Below, one piece after another: positions 55,025-63,423 of a stretch of 64,000 nt of DNA (position 1 is its first letter; the number at the start of each line of letters is the position of its first letter). Under the pieces are notes generated by a model that did no database searches, had not been told where the DNA came from, and was given only the letters and a program-made list of their open reading frames with translations. A program made the position numbers and the translations under genes. The stretch is from Chitinophaga deserti (GTDB lineage Bacteria; Bacteroidota; Bacteroidia; Chitinophagales; Chitinophagaceae). The stretch covers positions 186,001-250,000 of the forward strand of contig NZ_QFFK01000003.1 in the NCBI RefSeq assembly GCF_003149455.1, given 5' to 3'.

Positions 55025-56164
55025 TTATTTCTTCAGTGACAGATCTTCCCGGGCGGCCCATGCGGCAATGTCCTGCTTACTGAGTGCGGCAGCCATGAGG
55101 TCGGGGAACTTATCGGGGCTGCAGGCGAAAACGGGTATGCCGAGGTTGGAGAGAAACTGTGCGTTGCCGTGATCGTACGAGGGGGCGCCATCATCGTTCA
55201 GTGCCAGCAGCACTACTACCTGTACCCCGGCAGCGGTAAGCTCAACTGCCCTTTTACGCATTTCGGCCTCATTACCGCCCTCGTAGAGGTCCGTAATGAG
55301 TACCAGCACGGTATCCATAGGGCGGGTAATGATCTGCCGGCAATAGGTGAGCGCGGCATTGATATCGGTGCCACCACCCAGCTGCACCCCAAAGAGGAGT
55401 TCTACGGGGTCAGTGAGTTCTTCGGTAAGGTCGGCCACGGCGGTATCGAAAACGACCATTTTGGTCTTAATAGCGGGGATAGAAGCCATTACCGACCCGA
55501 ATATGCCGGAGTACACCACCGAGGTGCCCATGGAGCCGCTTTGGTCGATACAAAGCACCACATCCTTGAGGGAGTTCCTTCTCCGACCATATCCTACTTT
55601 CACTTCGGGGATAATGGTATTGTAATCGGGCTGGTAATGCCGGAGATTTTTACGGATGGTCATATCCCAGTTGATCTCATTGTGCCGGGGGCGGAAGTTG
55701 CGCACGCTGCGGTTGAGACTGCCGGTAACGGCCTGTTGCATGGGGTTCTGCAGTTTGCGCATCAGTTCATCCACCACTTTACGCACTACCTGGCGGGCGG
55801 TATCCTTCGTTTTGTCGGGGATCACCCGGCTGAGGGTCATGAGGGTGGCTACGAGGTGAACGTCGGGCGTTACGTTTTCCAGCATTTCCTTTTCGAAAAG
55901 CATCTGGGTGAGGTTGAGGCGCTTCAGTGCGTCCTGCTGCATCACCTGCACTACGGAGTTGGGGAAGAAGGTGCGTATATCGCCCAGCCAGCGGCTTACG
56001 TTCGGTGATGAGGGGCCGAGGCCGCCGCTGCGCTCACTGTCATAGAGGGCTTCCAGTGTACGGTCCATTTGCAGCTCCTTACCTTCGAGCGATGTGCCCG
56101 TACCGTCATTTTCCCCGCCGCCCAGTATCAGGCGCCATTTGCGGATGTTGAATTCGTTGTTCAT
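55025..56164 (-). CDS. VWA domain protein (MoxR-partner type)
   Basis: A 379-residue cytoplasmic protein whose C-terminal half is a von Willebrand A domain with an intact metal-ion site: DQSGSMG, Thr in GGGTD and Asp in ITDLYEGG. The helical N-terminal part (about 1-190) resembles CoxE/ViaA-type proteins that pair with MoxR AAA+ ATPases. It is the last gene of the five-gene operon; its ATG overlaps the DUF5682 stop by four bases. The natural partner is the MoxR protein two genes upstream. Confidence 0.9.
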   Translation of the reverse strand: MNNEFNIRKWRLILGGGENDGTGTSLEGKELQMDRTLEALYDSERSGGLGPSSPNVSRWLGDIRTFFPNSVVQVMQQDALKRLNLTQMLFEKEMLENVTPDVHLVATLMTLSRVIPDKTKDTARQVVRKVVDELMRKLQNPMQQAVTGSLNRSVRNFRPRHNEINWDMTIRKNLRHYQPDYNTIIPEVKVGYGRRRNSLKDVVLCIDQSGSMGTSVVYSGIFGSVMASIPAIKTKMVVFDTAVADLTEELTDPVELLFGVQLGGGTDINAALTYCRQIITRPMDTVLVLITDLYEGGNEAEMRKRAVELTAAGVQVVVLLALNDDGAPSYDHGNAQFLSNLGIPVFACSPDKFPDLMAAALSKQDIAAWAAREDLSLKK

Positions 56165-58404
56165 GCGTATCCCAATAAGTTCATTACCACCGGCAGGCTT
56201 TGTGCCGCGCGGTGCGAATCGAATGCGTGTTCCTGAATGGATGGAGCGGAAACCATTCCGCTATCACCCTGTTTTACTTTCTCTCCCAGCTTCCTCCTTT
56301 CCGAATGGGTGAAGTGCGCGAAGGTTCTGCGCAGCAGGGGCAATACCTGTGTAAAGCTGGATTCGTCCAGCGTGGCTACCCAACCGTTCACCACATTCCA
56401 TAGCTGAGGATCGAGCAGTAAGAGGGTACCGCTGCCTTTGAGGAACCCTTCCAGCCACGCGGCTGCAATGGCAGGCTCCGTTGCCTGAGACATGGAGAAG
56501 TTGAAGGCTTTCACCAGCCCCTCTCCCGTCAGCAACTGGTAATCGGCCAGCAGGCGGGTACTGTAGCCTGCTATAACGGGGGCGGTTTGTCCGCCGTTAG
56601 CAACCGTATGCAGCATCTCCTGCCATTCGGCAGTGGAATCGGGATGCTGCAGGAGGTTCACCGCATCATTCATCCGGTACAATAATTCCAGCAGCTGCTG
56701 TGCAGCATCATCCGCCACGGCGTTACAGGCATTGGGGAGACTGATACATATACGGGTGATCATACCGGTAGCAATACCCGTTACCATGGCGCTGTCTGTA
56801 TTCCGCACGTTGCCGTAGCGGCTTACGTTCACCAGTGGCGGTATTACTTCCATGAGCTGCATTACATCGCTGCTGGCGGCAGACAGGTTGTTGAGCAGCT
56901 GGATGAGCTTTTCCACTGCAGCGGGTAACTCCGCCGGAATGGTATCCGACAACAGCTGGCTCACGGTTTTCAGGGAACCTGAATGTACGGCCTGGTCTAC
57001 CACAAAGTTGGAAGCTGCTTCGGCAACGGTGTTGCCCCATACGCCTTTCTCGATCACTTCTATGGTAAACGAGGGATCCCACTGGAGGCGCCATTGTTCT
57101 TTGAAGGTACCTCTGCCTCCCACTTCGCTCCTTCTGCCCCATTCTAACTGCAGCAGCAGCAGGCGGTGCAGGAAAACGCTGCGTTCGAGATCGTTCTCCT
57201 TGCGGAGGTCGAGCAGGTAATCTTTCCAGTCGGCGGAAGCGGGCAGGCGGAGTTTCTTCTGAAACTTCTCGATGTCTACCTGCAGTGGTGGCTTGGGTAT
57301 TTCGGAAGGTACCTGTCCCATTTTAACGCCTACAATCAGCTTGCTGGCAATGAGCTGCATCATAACACTTTCGCCGGTGCAGAGTACACTGATGGTGGCT
57401 TCGTTCAGTTCTTCCAGCCCTGCTTTAGGTAAGCCGCGCAGGGCTGCCAGTGATTCTGCAAGGCGAACGGCTTCTATGATGTGGGCTACGGAAGTATCCA
57501 TACTGTTTTCCCGGAAAAGCCGGGCTACGTTGGCCATCCAGCGGGAGCCATCATCGTTGGGATGATGCCATACATGTTCATACCATCCGGGCGATTGTAT
57601 CCCGGCACCATATCCGCTTTTGTAGCTGAGGCGGTCGTAGCTCCAGGGTGCCCAGGTGCATTCCACCTTCACTTTGGGCAGGCCTTTCAGCAGCTCGTTA
57701 TCCCCTTTCTGCGGAGGCATATCCATCAGTGCAGGCGCATGCCAGGCGCCGCATATAACGGCTATTTCCGTGTACATTTCCCGCTCTGCCTGGCGGATTA
57801 CTTTCCGCATGTAAGCTTCACGCAGCAGCTCTTCCCGGTCGTGCTGCGAAGGGGATACTTCCCTGCAGGCCTGCATGGCTTCACCGATGGCGGTGAAAAC
57901 GCCTTCGTTATCGAGGCGGTGTTCAAACATATGCTCCCACCACTTATCGCTGTGGCCGAATCCGGCAGCGACGGCCATTTCATCCATGGGGTGCATCTTC
58001 CTTTCCGTTACTTCCACTTCTTCCACCACCGCATTTTCTACCGGCGCAACATCTGCTCCTGCTTCCTTTGCTGCCGCTTCGTTTTCTATGGCGAAGTGAT
58101 GCGACAGCGGGAGGTCCATAAACCTTACGGGGATGTTGTGCTGCTTTGCATATTGAATGGCCTGCCATTCGGGAGAAAACTCCGCGAAGGGATAGAACAC
58201 CGATTTCTTAATATCATCGGCCTGATAGGCCAGTATGGCTACAGGTGGCTTCAGTTCCGCATGATTGGCCCATTGCAGGATCGCATCTGCTTCCGGAGGA
58301 CCTTCCACCAGCACTATATCGGGCTTTAGCTTTTCGAGGAATGCTTTCACACTCCTGGCAGATCCCGGGCCGTGGTGGCGTATGCCTAAAACGTGTATCG
58401 ACAT
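56161..58404 (-). CDS. DUF5682 family protein (TraB/EreA/ChaN-like N-terminus)
   Basis: A 747-residue cytoplasmic protein. The N-terminal third has the marks of the TraB/EreA/ChaN superfamily: IRHHGPGSARS near the start, IVLVEGPPEAD, and VICGAWHAPAL about residue 220, all with His or Glu that could bind a metal or act in catalysis. The rest is mostly helical. It is the fourth gene of the operon and the largest product. Its role is not known; the fold suggests hydrolase activity (inference). Confidence 0.85.
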   Translation of the reverse strand: MSIHVLGIRHHGPGSARSVKAFLEKLKPDIVLVEGPPEADAILQWANHAELKPPVAILAYQADDIKKSVFYPFAEFSPEWQAIQYAKQHNIPVRFMDLPLSHHFAIENEAAAKEAGADVAPVENAVVEEVEVTERKMHPMDEMAVAAGFGHSDKWWEHMFEHRLDNEGVFTAIGEAMQACREVSPSQHDREELLREAYMRKVIRQAEREMYTEIAVICGAWHAPALMDMPPQKGDNELLKGLPKVKVECTWAPWSYDRLSYKSGYGAGIQSPGWYEHVWHHPNDDGSRWMANVARLFRENSMDTSVAHIIEAVRLAESLAALRGLPKAGLEELNEATISVLCTGESVMMQLIASKLIVGVKMGQVPSEIPKPPLQVDIEKFQKKLRLPASADWKDYLLDLRKENDLERSVFLHRLLLLQLEWGRRSEVGGRGTFKEQWRLQWDPSFTIEVIEKGVWGNTVAEAASNFVVDQAVHSGSLKTVSQLLSDTIPAELPAAVEKLIQLLNNLSAASSDVMQLMEVIPPLVNVSRYGNVRNTDSAMVTGIATGMITRICISLPNACNAVADDAAQQLLELLYRMNDAVNLLQHPDSTAEWQEMLHTVANGGQTAPVIAGYSTRLLADYQLLTGEGLVKAFNFSMSQATEPAIAAAWLEGFLKGSGTLLLLDPQLWNVVNGWVATLDESSFTQVLPLLRRTFAHFTHSERRKLGEKVKQGDSGMVSAPSIQEHAFDSHRAAQSLPVVMNLLGYA

Positions 58405-58416
58405 AAAGGCAATGTT

Positions 58417-59496
58417 TTAAACCAGGTCTCTACAGGCCCTGTAAATATCTTTCCATTCGCTCCGGGGCTTCACTACGGTTTCCAGGTACTCCTGCCAAAC
58501 GAGTTTATCCTGCACGGGATCTTTGATCACCGCACCGAGGATGCCTGCGGCAAGGTCTGCGGCTTTGAGTTGTCCGTCGCCGAAGTAACCAGCCATGGCA
58601 AGACCGTTGTTCACTACAGAGATGGCTTCTGCCGTACTGAGCGTTCCGGATGGTGCCTTGATTTTGGTTTTACCATCGAGCGTTACGCCTGAGCGTAGTT
58701 CCCGGAAGATGGTCACGATACGGCGGATCTCTTCTATGGCGGGCTTTTCAGCAGGCAGTTCCATTACCTTACCATAGCTTTCCACCCGGCGCTTCACGAT
58801 ATCGATCTCTTCATCCATGCTATCGGGTACAGGAAGGATGACGGTATTGAAGCGGCGCTTTAACGCACTGGAGAGGTCGTTCACCCCTTTATCGCGGTTA
58901 TTGGCGGTAGCAATTACATTGAAGCCTTTCGAGGCCTGTACTTCGGTATTCAGTTCCGGAACAGGGAGTGTTTTTTCGGAGAGGATGGTGATGAGGGTAT
59001 CCTGCACATCGGCGCCGATGCGCGTCAGCTCTTCGATACGGACGATCTGCCCTTCCTTCATGGCGCGCATCACGGGTGTTTCCACGAGCGCCCTTTCACT
59101 GGGACCTTCAGAAAGCAGCCGGGCATAGTTCCAGCCATAGCGGATAGATTCTTCGCTGGTACCTGCGGTGCCCTGAATGATCAGGGTACTGTTACCACTG
59201 ATGGCGGCAGACAGGTGCTCGCTTACCCAGCTTTTAGCGGTGCCGGGCAGTCCATAGAGCAGCAGGGCGCGATCGGTAGTAAGGGTGGCCACGGCAATTT
59301 CCATGAGGCGGCGGCTGCCGATATATTTGGGAGTGATCTCAAATCCGTTTTTGAGTGTGCCGCCTATCAGGTAAGTGACAACGGCCTGTGGTGTTAACTT
59401 CCAGTTGGAGGGGCGTTTGCCGCCATCCTGTTTCTGCAGTTCTTCCAGTTCCTGTGCAAAGAGCTGTTCTGCATGGCTGCGTAAAATCGCTGACAT
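58417..59496 (-). CDS. MoxR-type AAA+ ATPase
   Basis: A 359-residue AAA+ protein of the MoxR branch. Walker A is GLPGTAKS, Walker B is IVRIEEL, sensor 1 lies in VIATANNRDKG, and the arginine-finger region is LSSALKRRFN. MoxR ATPases remodel partner proteins together with VWA proteins (RavA-ViaA and NorQ-NorD are established examples). Third gene of the operon, 12 bases before the DUF5682 gene and 13 behind the DUF5691 gene. Confidence 0.93.
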   Translation of the reverse strand: MSAILRSHAEQLFAQELEELQKQDGGKRPSNWKLTPQAVVTYLIGGTLKNGFEITPKYIGSRRLMEIAVATLTTDRALLLYGLPGTAKSWVSEHLSAAISGNSTLIIQGTAGTSEESIRYGWNYARLLSEGPSERALVETPVMRAMKEGQIVRIEELTRIGADVQDTLITILSEKTLPVPELNTEVQASKGFNVIATANNRDKGVNDLSSALKRRFNTVILPVPDSMDEEIDIVKRRVESYGKVMELPAEKPAIEEIRRIVTIFRELRSGVTLDGKTKIKAPSGTLSTAEAISVVNNGLAMAGYFGDGQLKAADLAAGILGAVIKDPVQDKLVWQEYLETVVKPRSEWKDIYRACRDLV

Positions 59497-59509
59497 AAGT
59501 TGGGTATTA

Positions 59510-61015
59510 TTAGTGGTTTATGGATTGAAATGCCTGAATGGTTTGTCCTTTAAGGGAAAGCAGCTGGAGGATGTGCCCCGCCATTTCCGTCCAGCCGCGT
59601 TTGCTGTAATCATCGTCCGGAGAAAAAGAATCCAGTTCACCGGCGATTTTTAATGGCAGCAGATGGATGAATTTATTGTAGAAGCCGCGGTTGTAGTGGT
59701 AATGATTGTTGGCCACATACTTCATGAAAGAGCGTGTGATATCCATGCCCCAGTCTTCCTGCTGGTTTTCTGTAAGGAAGCGGATGATACCGTCGGGCAT
59801 GATGTCGAAGAATTTCACCATGTACCTTTCGCGCAGGTCCTGCGGCAACAGTGGCAGGATATCGTGAAAATACCGTTTATCATCTTTCGTAAAAAGCGGC
59901 GCCCAGTCTTCGTTCCCGAAGCGGTAAGCGGCCATGCCCATGGCGGAGAGCAGCTTCTCTCCCGTTTTATTTTTCAGGAAGAGGTCGAAGATAACCGCAG
60001 GCTCTTCCTGTAAATGCGCTTCCCAAAAATGCGGGGGAATATATTCTGCCAGCTGATATATCACCATACCATCGGCCGACAGATAATTCTTGTCTACACT
60101 GGTATTTCTTTCAATACCGGTTTTGAAGATCTGTTCATCGAAAGCATCCGGTTCTTTTATCTGCAGTACTTTCTTAGACGACAGGCCCAGCATGGTTTTC
60201 TCCGTTACGATGCTCACGCAGTGCCGGATGGTGTTCCAATACAGCTGTACTACTGACGACATGGGGATCCTTTTCAGCAGCTTCAAAGCTTCCTCTTTCA
60301 CCTTCTGGCTCTTTTCCTGCAGGAGGCTTTCCAGCCAGGGGAGGTTGGTTTCGAAAAATGCAGCGGGGAGGTCTTTCAGAAGTTCTGTACGGGTGGCGGC
60401 ATTCTCTTTCGGCCAGGTATCTTTCAGCCATGCCACGGCCTTTTCGGGATCCGTATGGCCTGCTCTCAGCAATGCCTGTTTACGTTGCTGCGGAGAACCG
60501 GTTTCCCATAACTCATCATCCGTAAGGCCGGAGGTAAACTGCCAGTCTTCATTAAACCGTGCCAGCCACTTACCGCGATGCCCAAGGCAAGCGTCGATAG
60601 CAGGGCGCAGGGCTTTCTGCTGCATGGCGGTATTGAGTAAAACCGGCAATACTTCAGGCCGGGCAAGAAGTTGCTTTTCCGCGCACAGCTTCAGCCAGAG
60701 GGAAAGCAGGCCGGTGCTTTCGTAAAGCAGGATATCTTTCAGCGCCTGATGTGCGATGGGGCTGCAGTAAGCGCTTTCTTCCGGAGGCGCGGGTGTAATA
60801 ACCGGCGCGGAATGTGTGGCAGGTAAAACACCGCTCTGCCGGTAATTAAAAGCCAGTGCTGCCGATTGGAGGAATTGCTCCTCCCGGTCGATGGCGGGGT
60901 TGCTTTGTGTGATGGAAACAGTTTCCTGTAGTTCCGGCGCCATGTCTGCCGGTTTCAGCTGCCGCTTTTCCGTTCCGAGCTGGGCGGTTTGTATGATGTT
61001 ATTCCAGGAAGGCAT
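59510..61015 (-). CDS. DUF5691 family protein
   Basis: A 501-residue cytoplasmic, mainly helical protein with no recognised catalytic motif. It begins MPSWNNIIQTAQLGTEKRQ and includes an ARM/HEAT-like stretch (about 240-310, with VAWLKDTWPKENAATRTELL and EEALKLLKRIP). ATG 61015 lies 4 bases after the SWIM stop; the longer frame runs across the SWIM gene in another frame and is not real. Its position, between SWIM and MoxR, suggests that it is an adaptor or substrate of the AAA+ machine (inference). Confidence 0.82.
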   Translation of the reverse strand: MPSWNNIIQTAQLGTEKRQLKPADMAPELQETVSITQSNPAIDREEQFLQSAALAFNYRQSGVLPATHSAPVITPAPPEESAYCSPIAHQALKDILLYESTGLLSLWLKLCAEKQLLARPEVLPVLLNTAMQQKALRPAIDACLGHRGKWLARFNEDWQFTSGLTDDELWETGSPQQRKQALLRAGHTDPEKAVAWLKDTWPKENAATRTELLKDLPAAFFETNLPWLESLLQEKSQKVKEEALKLLKRIPMSSVVQLYWNTIRHCVSIVTEKTMLGLSSKKVLQIKEPDAFDEQIFKTGIERNTSVDKNYLSADGMVIYQLAEYIPPHFWEAHLQEEPAVIFDLFLKNKTGEKLLSAMGMAAYRFGNEDWAPLFTKDDKRYFHDILPLLPQDLRERYMVKFFDIMPDGIIRFLTENQQEDWGMDITRSFMKYVANNHYHYNRGFYNKFIHLLPLKIAGELDSFSPDDDYSKRGWTEMAGHILQLLSLKGQTIQAFQSINH

Positions 61016-61019
61016 GGGG

Positions 61020-62327
61020 TTAGTTTGTAAGGTGAAAGTATTGGCCGCCGCTCCAAACGCCCATGGGTTCGTATACATGCTCCCTGCCCAGTACGGCCAT
61101 ATCCAGCGGCTGACCGCCACTGATGGAGAGTAAAGTATAGAGCTGTTTGAAATTGTTTTTAATGCGCACGATGTGGCTGTCCTGATCGCAGAGCCACCAC
61201 TGCCCATCCTGCTGAACAGGCTTCACCTGCTGCACAATAAAAGGGCGCTCTGCATCAAAGGGCAGTTCCCTGTAAATGGCGGCAGAAGCGGCGGATACTT
61301 CCTGCCAGCCGCTGCAGGGTGTATATGGTTCCTGCACGCGGGTAGAATGCTGTTCGCGGATGATGGCACGCAGGGGTTGTGCTGATGGGTAAAACACCAG
61401 CGTAGCCTGTATGTGCATACCCGGACTGATGGAAAAGGCCAGTCCCTGCCCGCGCACGCTGAACTGTAATACCAGTGCATAGCGTTTAGACTGCGTACCA
61501 TAGAGCCAGTTGCGCTCTGTGAGCAGACTGTCTTCTTCAATGGTTTGCTTTCCCAGCACGATCCAGGTGTCTGTGATGCCGGGTTGCGCTTTCAGTTCTT
61601 CCTGGCTTTGTGTGAAGCCGGTCCAGCTGCGTACATCTTCCAGCAATGGGGCGGGCAGCCCTTCCCGGTTACGGAATCCTGATATAACGAGGTATATGCG
61701 TGACAGCTGGTCCATGAACTGGCTTTGCCAACCTTCGCGGTAGAAGTTTAAAGAACCGAGGGTGCGTACCATGCCTGCCAGTCCGGGAGACTTGGCATCT
61801 ATCATCCTGCGGGCCATGTCCGCGAAGTAAGCCGGATCTTTTTCGGGGATATTAAGGATACCGTTTCGCACGATGTCTTTCATCCAGCGGAGCAGTTCCT
61901 CCATTCCGTCTTCCACGCTTTGCTCGCGGGCTTCTTTTCTTTTAGCCTGTGCTGCTTCATCCACGGGTTTGGCGGCAGTTTCTGCTTTCTTTTCTTCCCG
62001 TTTAGAGCGTTTATCAATCCATTCTGCTACCCATGCCGGGGCGGTGTTATCCGTGAAAGAAGCGGCCTGACGGGCATGCAGGAGCATGAGGCCGATGCCG
62101 TGCTTACAGGGGAATTTACGGCTGGGACAGGAGCATTTGAAAGCGATGGAGGCAACATCTACCTGGGTCTGGTAGGGTTTGCTGCCACTGCCCTGGCATT
62201 CGCCCCAGAGGGCTAGTTCGTTGATACCTTTGCTTACCCATTTGGCAGGATTGGCGAGGTCTTTACCCGACTTCCGGGAAGATTCGTCGGGTGCAAGGGA
62301 AAGTATCTGGTCTTCTGTTAGTTGCAA
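61020..62327 (-). CDS. SWIM zinc-finger protein
   Basis: A 435-residue protein. The SWIM motif CxCxnCxH is CSCPSRKFPCKH near residue 69, and a Lys/Glu/Ala-rich linker and a folded C-terminal part of unknown type follow. SWIM zinc fingers bind DNA or proteins. The only sensible start is TTG at 62327: the preceding in-frame codon three triplets upstream is a stop, and there is no ATG before the zinc finger. The N-terminal MQLTEDQILSLAPDESSRK looks complete. First gene of the five-gene operon. Confidence 0.88.
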   Translation of the reverse strand: MQLTEDQILSLAPDESSRKSGKDLANPAKWVSKGINELALWGECQGSGSKPYQTQVDVASIAFKCSCPSRKFPCKHGIGLMLLHARQAASFTDNTAPAWVAEWIDKRSKREEKKAETAAKPVDEAAQAKRKEAREQSVEDGMEELLRWMKDIVRNGILNIPEKDPAYFADMARRMIDAKSPGLAGMVRTLGSLNFYREGWQSQFMDQLSRIYLVISGFRNREGLPAPLLEDVRSWTGFTQSQEELKAQPGITDTWIVLGKQTIEEDSLLTERNWLYGTQSKRYALVLQFSVRGQGLAFSISPGMHIQATLVFYPSAQPLRAIIREQHSTRVQEPYTPCSGWQEVSAASAAIYRELPFDAERPFIVQQVKPVQQDGQWWLCDQDSHIVRIKNNFKQLYTLLSISGGQPLDMAVLGREHVYEPMGVWSGGQYFHLTN

Positions 62328-62560
62328 GGGATTCTATTTGAAAAGTTGGCTATAGACAAACAAAAAAATACTACGCAAAATAGGTAAAAAAGCAATACCT
62401 CCACACTTCGTCAGCATCATTACATATACGTTTATTAGTATTGATTTTGAATGATTTGCAATGTTGTTACGGTAACATGGTGTAAAAGTAGCAACGGTAT
62501 GCGCAGGGTATCTGCGCAGGCTGTAACTTTTATGTTATAAAAATAAATCTGTCTGAAAGC

Positions 62561-62593
62561 TTGACTCTTACCTTACGTCATACCCTACATTTG
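62561..62593 (+). promoter_or_regulatory. MerR-type promoter/operator of the TipA-like gene
   Basis: TTGACT (62561-62566) and TACATTTG (62586-62593) flank CTTACCTTACGTCATACCC, which resembles a MerR-type spacer operator. TACATTTG itself matches the Bacteroidota -7 element. Confidence 0.6.
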
Positions 62594-62617
62594 CTGAGAA
62601 CGGTATAAATCCAAACG

Positions 62618-63385
62618 ATGAACAATTATTCTGTAAAGAAGCTGTCCAGATTAGCGGGGGTAAGTGTGCGCACCTTACATCTGTACGATGAACTGGGATT
62701 GCTGAAGCCATCCGTCCGTACCGAGGCCAGGTACAGGCTGTATGGCGATAAGGAGCTGTTGCGGCTGCAGCAGATCCTGTTTTACAGGGAGCTCGACTTT
62801 CCGCTGAAAGACATTCTTGCCATTCTGGAAGATCCTGCATTTGACCTGCAGCAGGCATTGGAAGGGCACAGGAAAGCGCTGTTGGCGAAAAGGGAGCGGA
62901 TAGACACATTGGTTGGTACCATTGACAAAACATTGGTAACACTCAAAAACAACACTATGTTACAGGTAGAAGATTTATACGAAGGCATACCCAACGATAA
63001 GATGGAAGCCTACCGTGCCGAGGCCATGGCCAAATGGGGGAAAGACACCATCCTTTCCGCCGAAGAAACCCTCCGCAGCTTCAGTAAAGAAGAGATGCGC
63101 GATTTACAAACGGAGCTAAGCAACATCAACACCCGGCTCACCGTAATGATGAACACAGACCCAACAAGCGCACCCGTTCAGGAATGCATTGCCCGGCGGT
63201 TTAAGATCATACTGCAGCTGAGCGGCGGTAAAATAGAAATGGGTAAACTGGAGTACTTCCGGAAGCTGGGAGAACTCTATGTGCAGGACAACCGCTACAC
63301 ACCGGTAGATGGCATGCCCAGCCTGGAGCTGGCGCAGTTTATGAAAGCCGCGATGGATCATTACATTGAAACACAGGGAGAATAA
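62618..63385 (+). CDS. MerR family regulator with TipAS ligand-binding domain
   Basis: A 255-residue regulator. The N-terminal MerR winged helix-turn-helix (VKKLSRLAGVSVRTLHLYDELGLLKP) is followed by a coiled coil (about 80-115) and a TipAS-type domain (about 125-250; DKMEAYRAEAMAKWG, YIETQGE). TipA-like proteins bind thiopeptides or other small antibiotics and activate their own promoter by distorting a long spacer. The gene is divergent from the SWIM operon and shares 290 bp of intergenic DNA with it. Confidence 0.9.
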   Translation: MNNYSVKKLSRLAGVSVRTLHLYDELGLLKPSVRTEARYRLYGDKELLRLQQILFYRELDFPLKDILAILEDPAFDLQQALEGHRKALLAKRERIDTLVGTIDKTLVTLKNNTMLQVEDLYEGIPNDKMEAYRAEAMAKWGKDTILSAEETLRSFSKEEMRDLQTELSNINTRLTVMMNTDPTSAPVQECIARRFKIILQLSGGKIEMGKLEYFRKLGELYVQDNRYTPVDGMPSLELAQFMKAAMDHYIETQGE

Positions 63386-63423
63386 ACCCGCTACAGCCAT
63401 GGGCAATTATGCTCATGGCTGTT

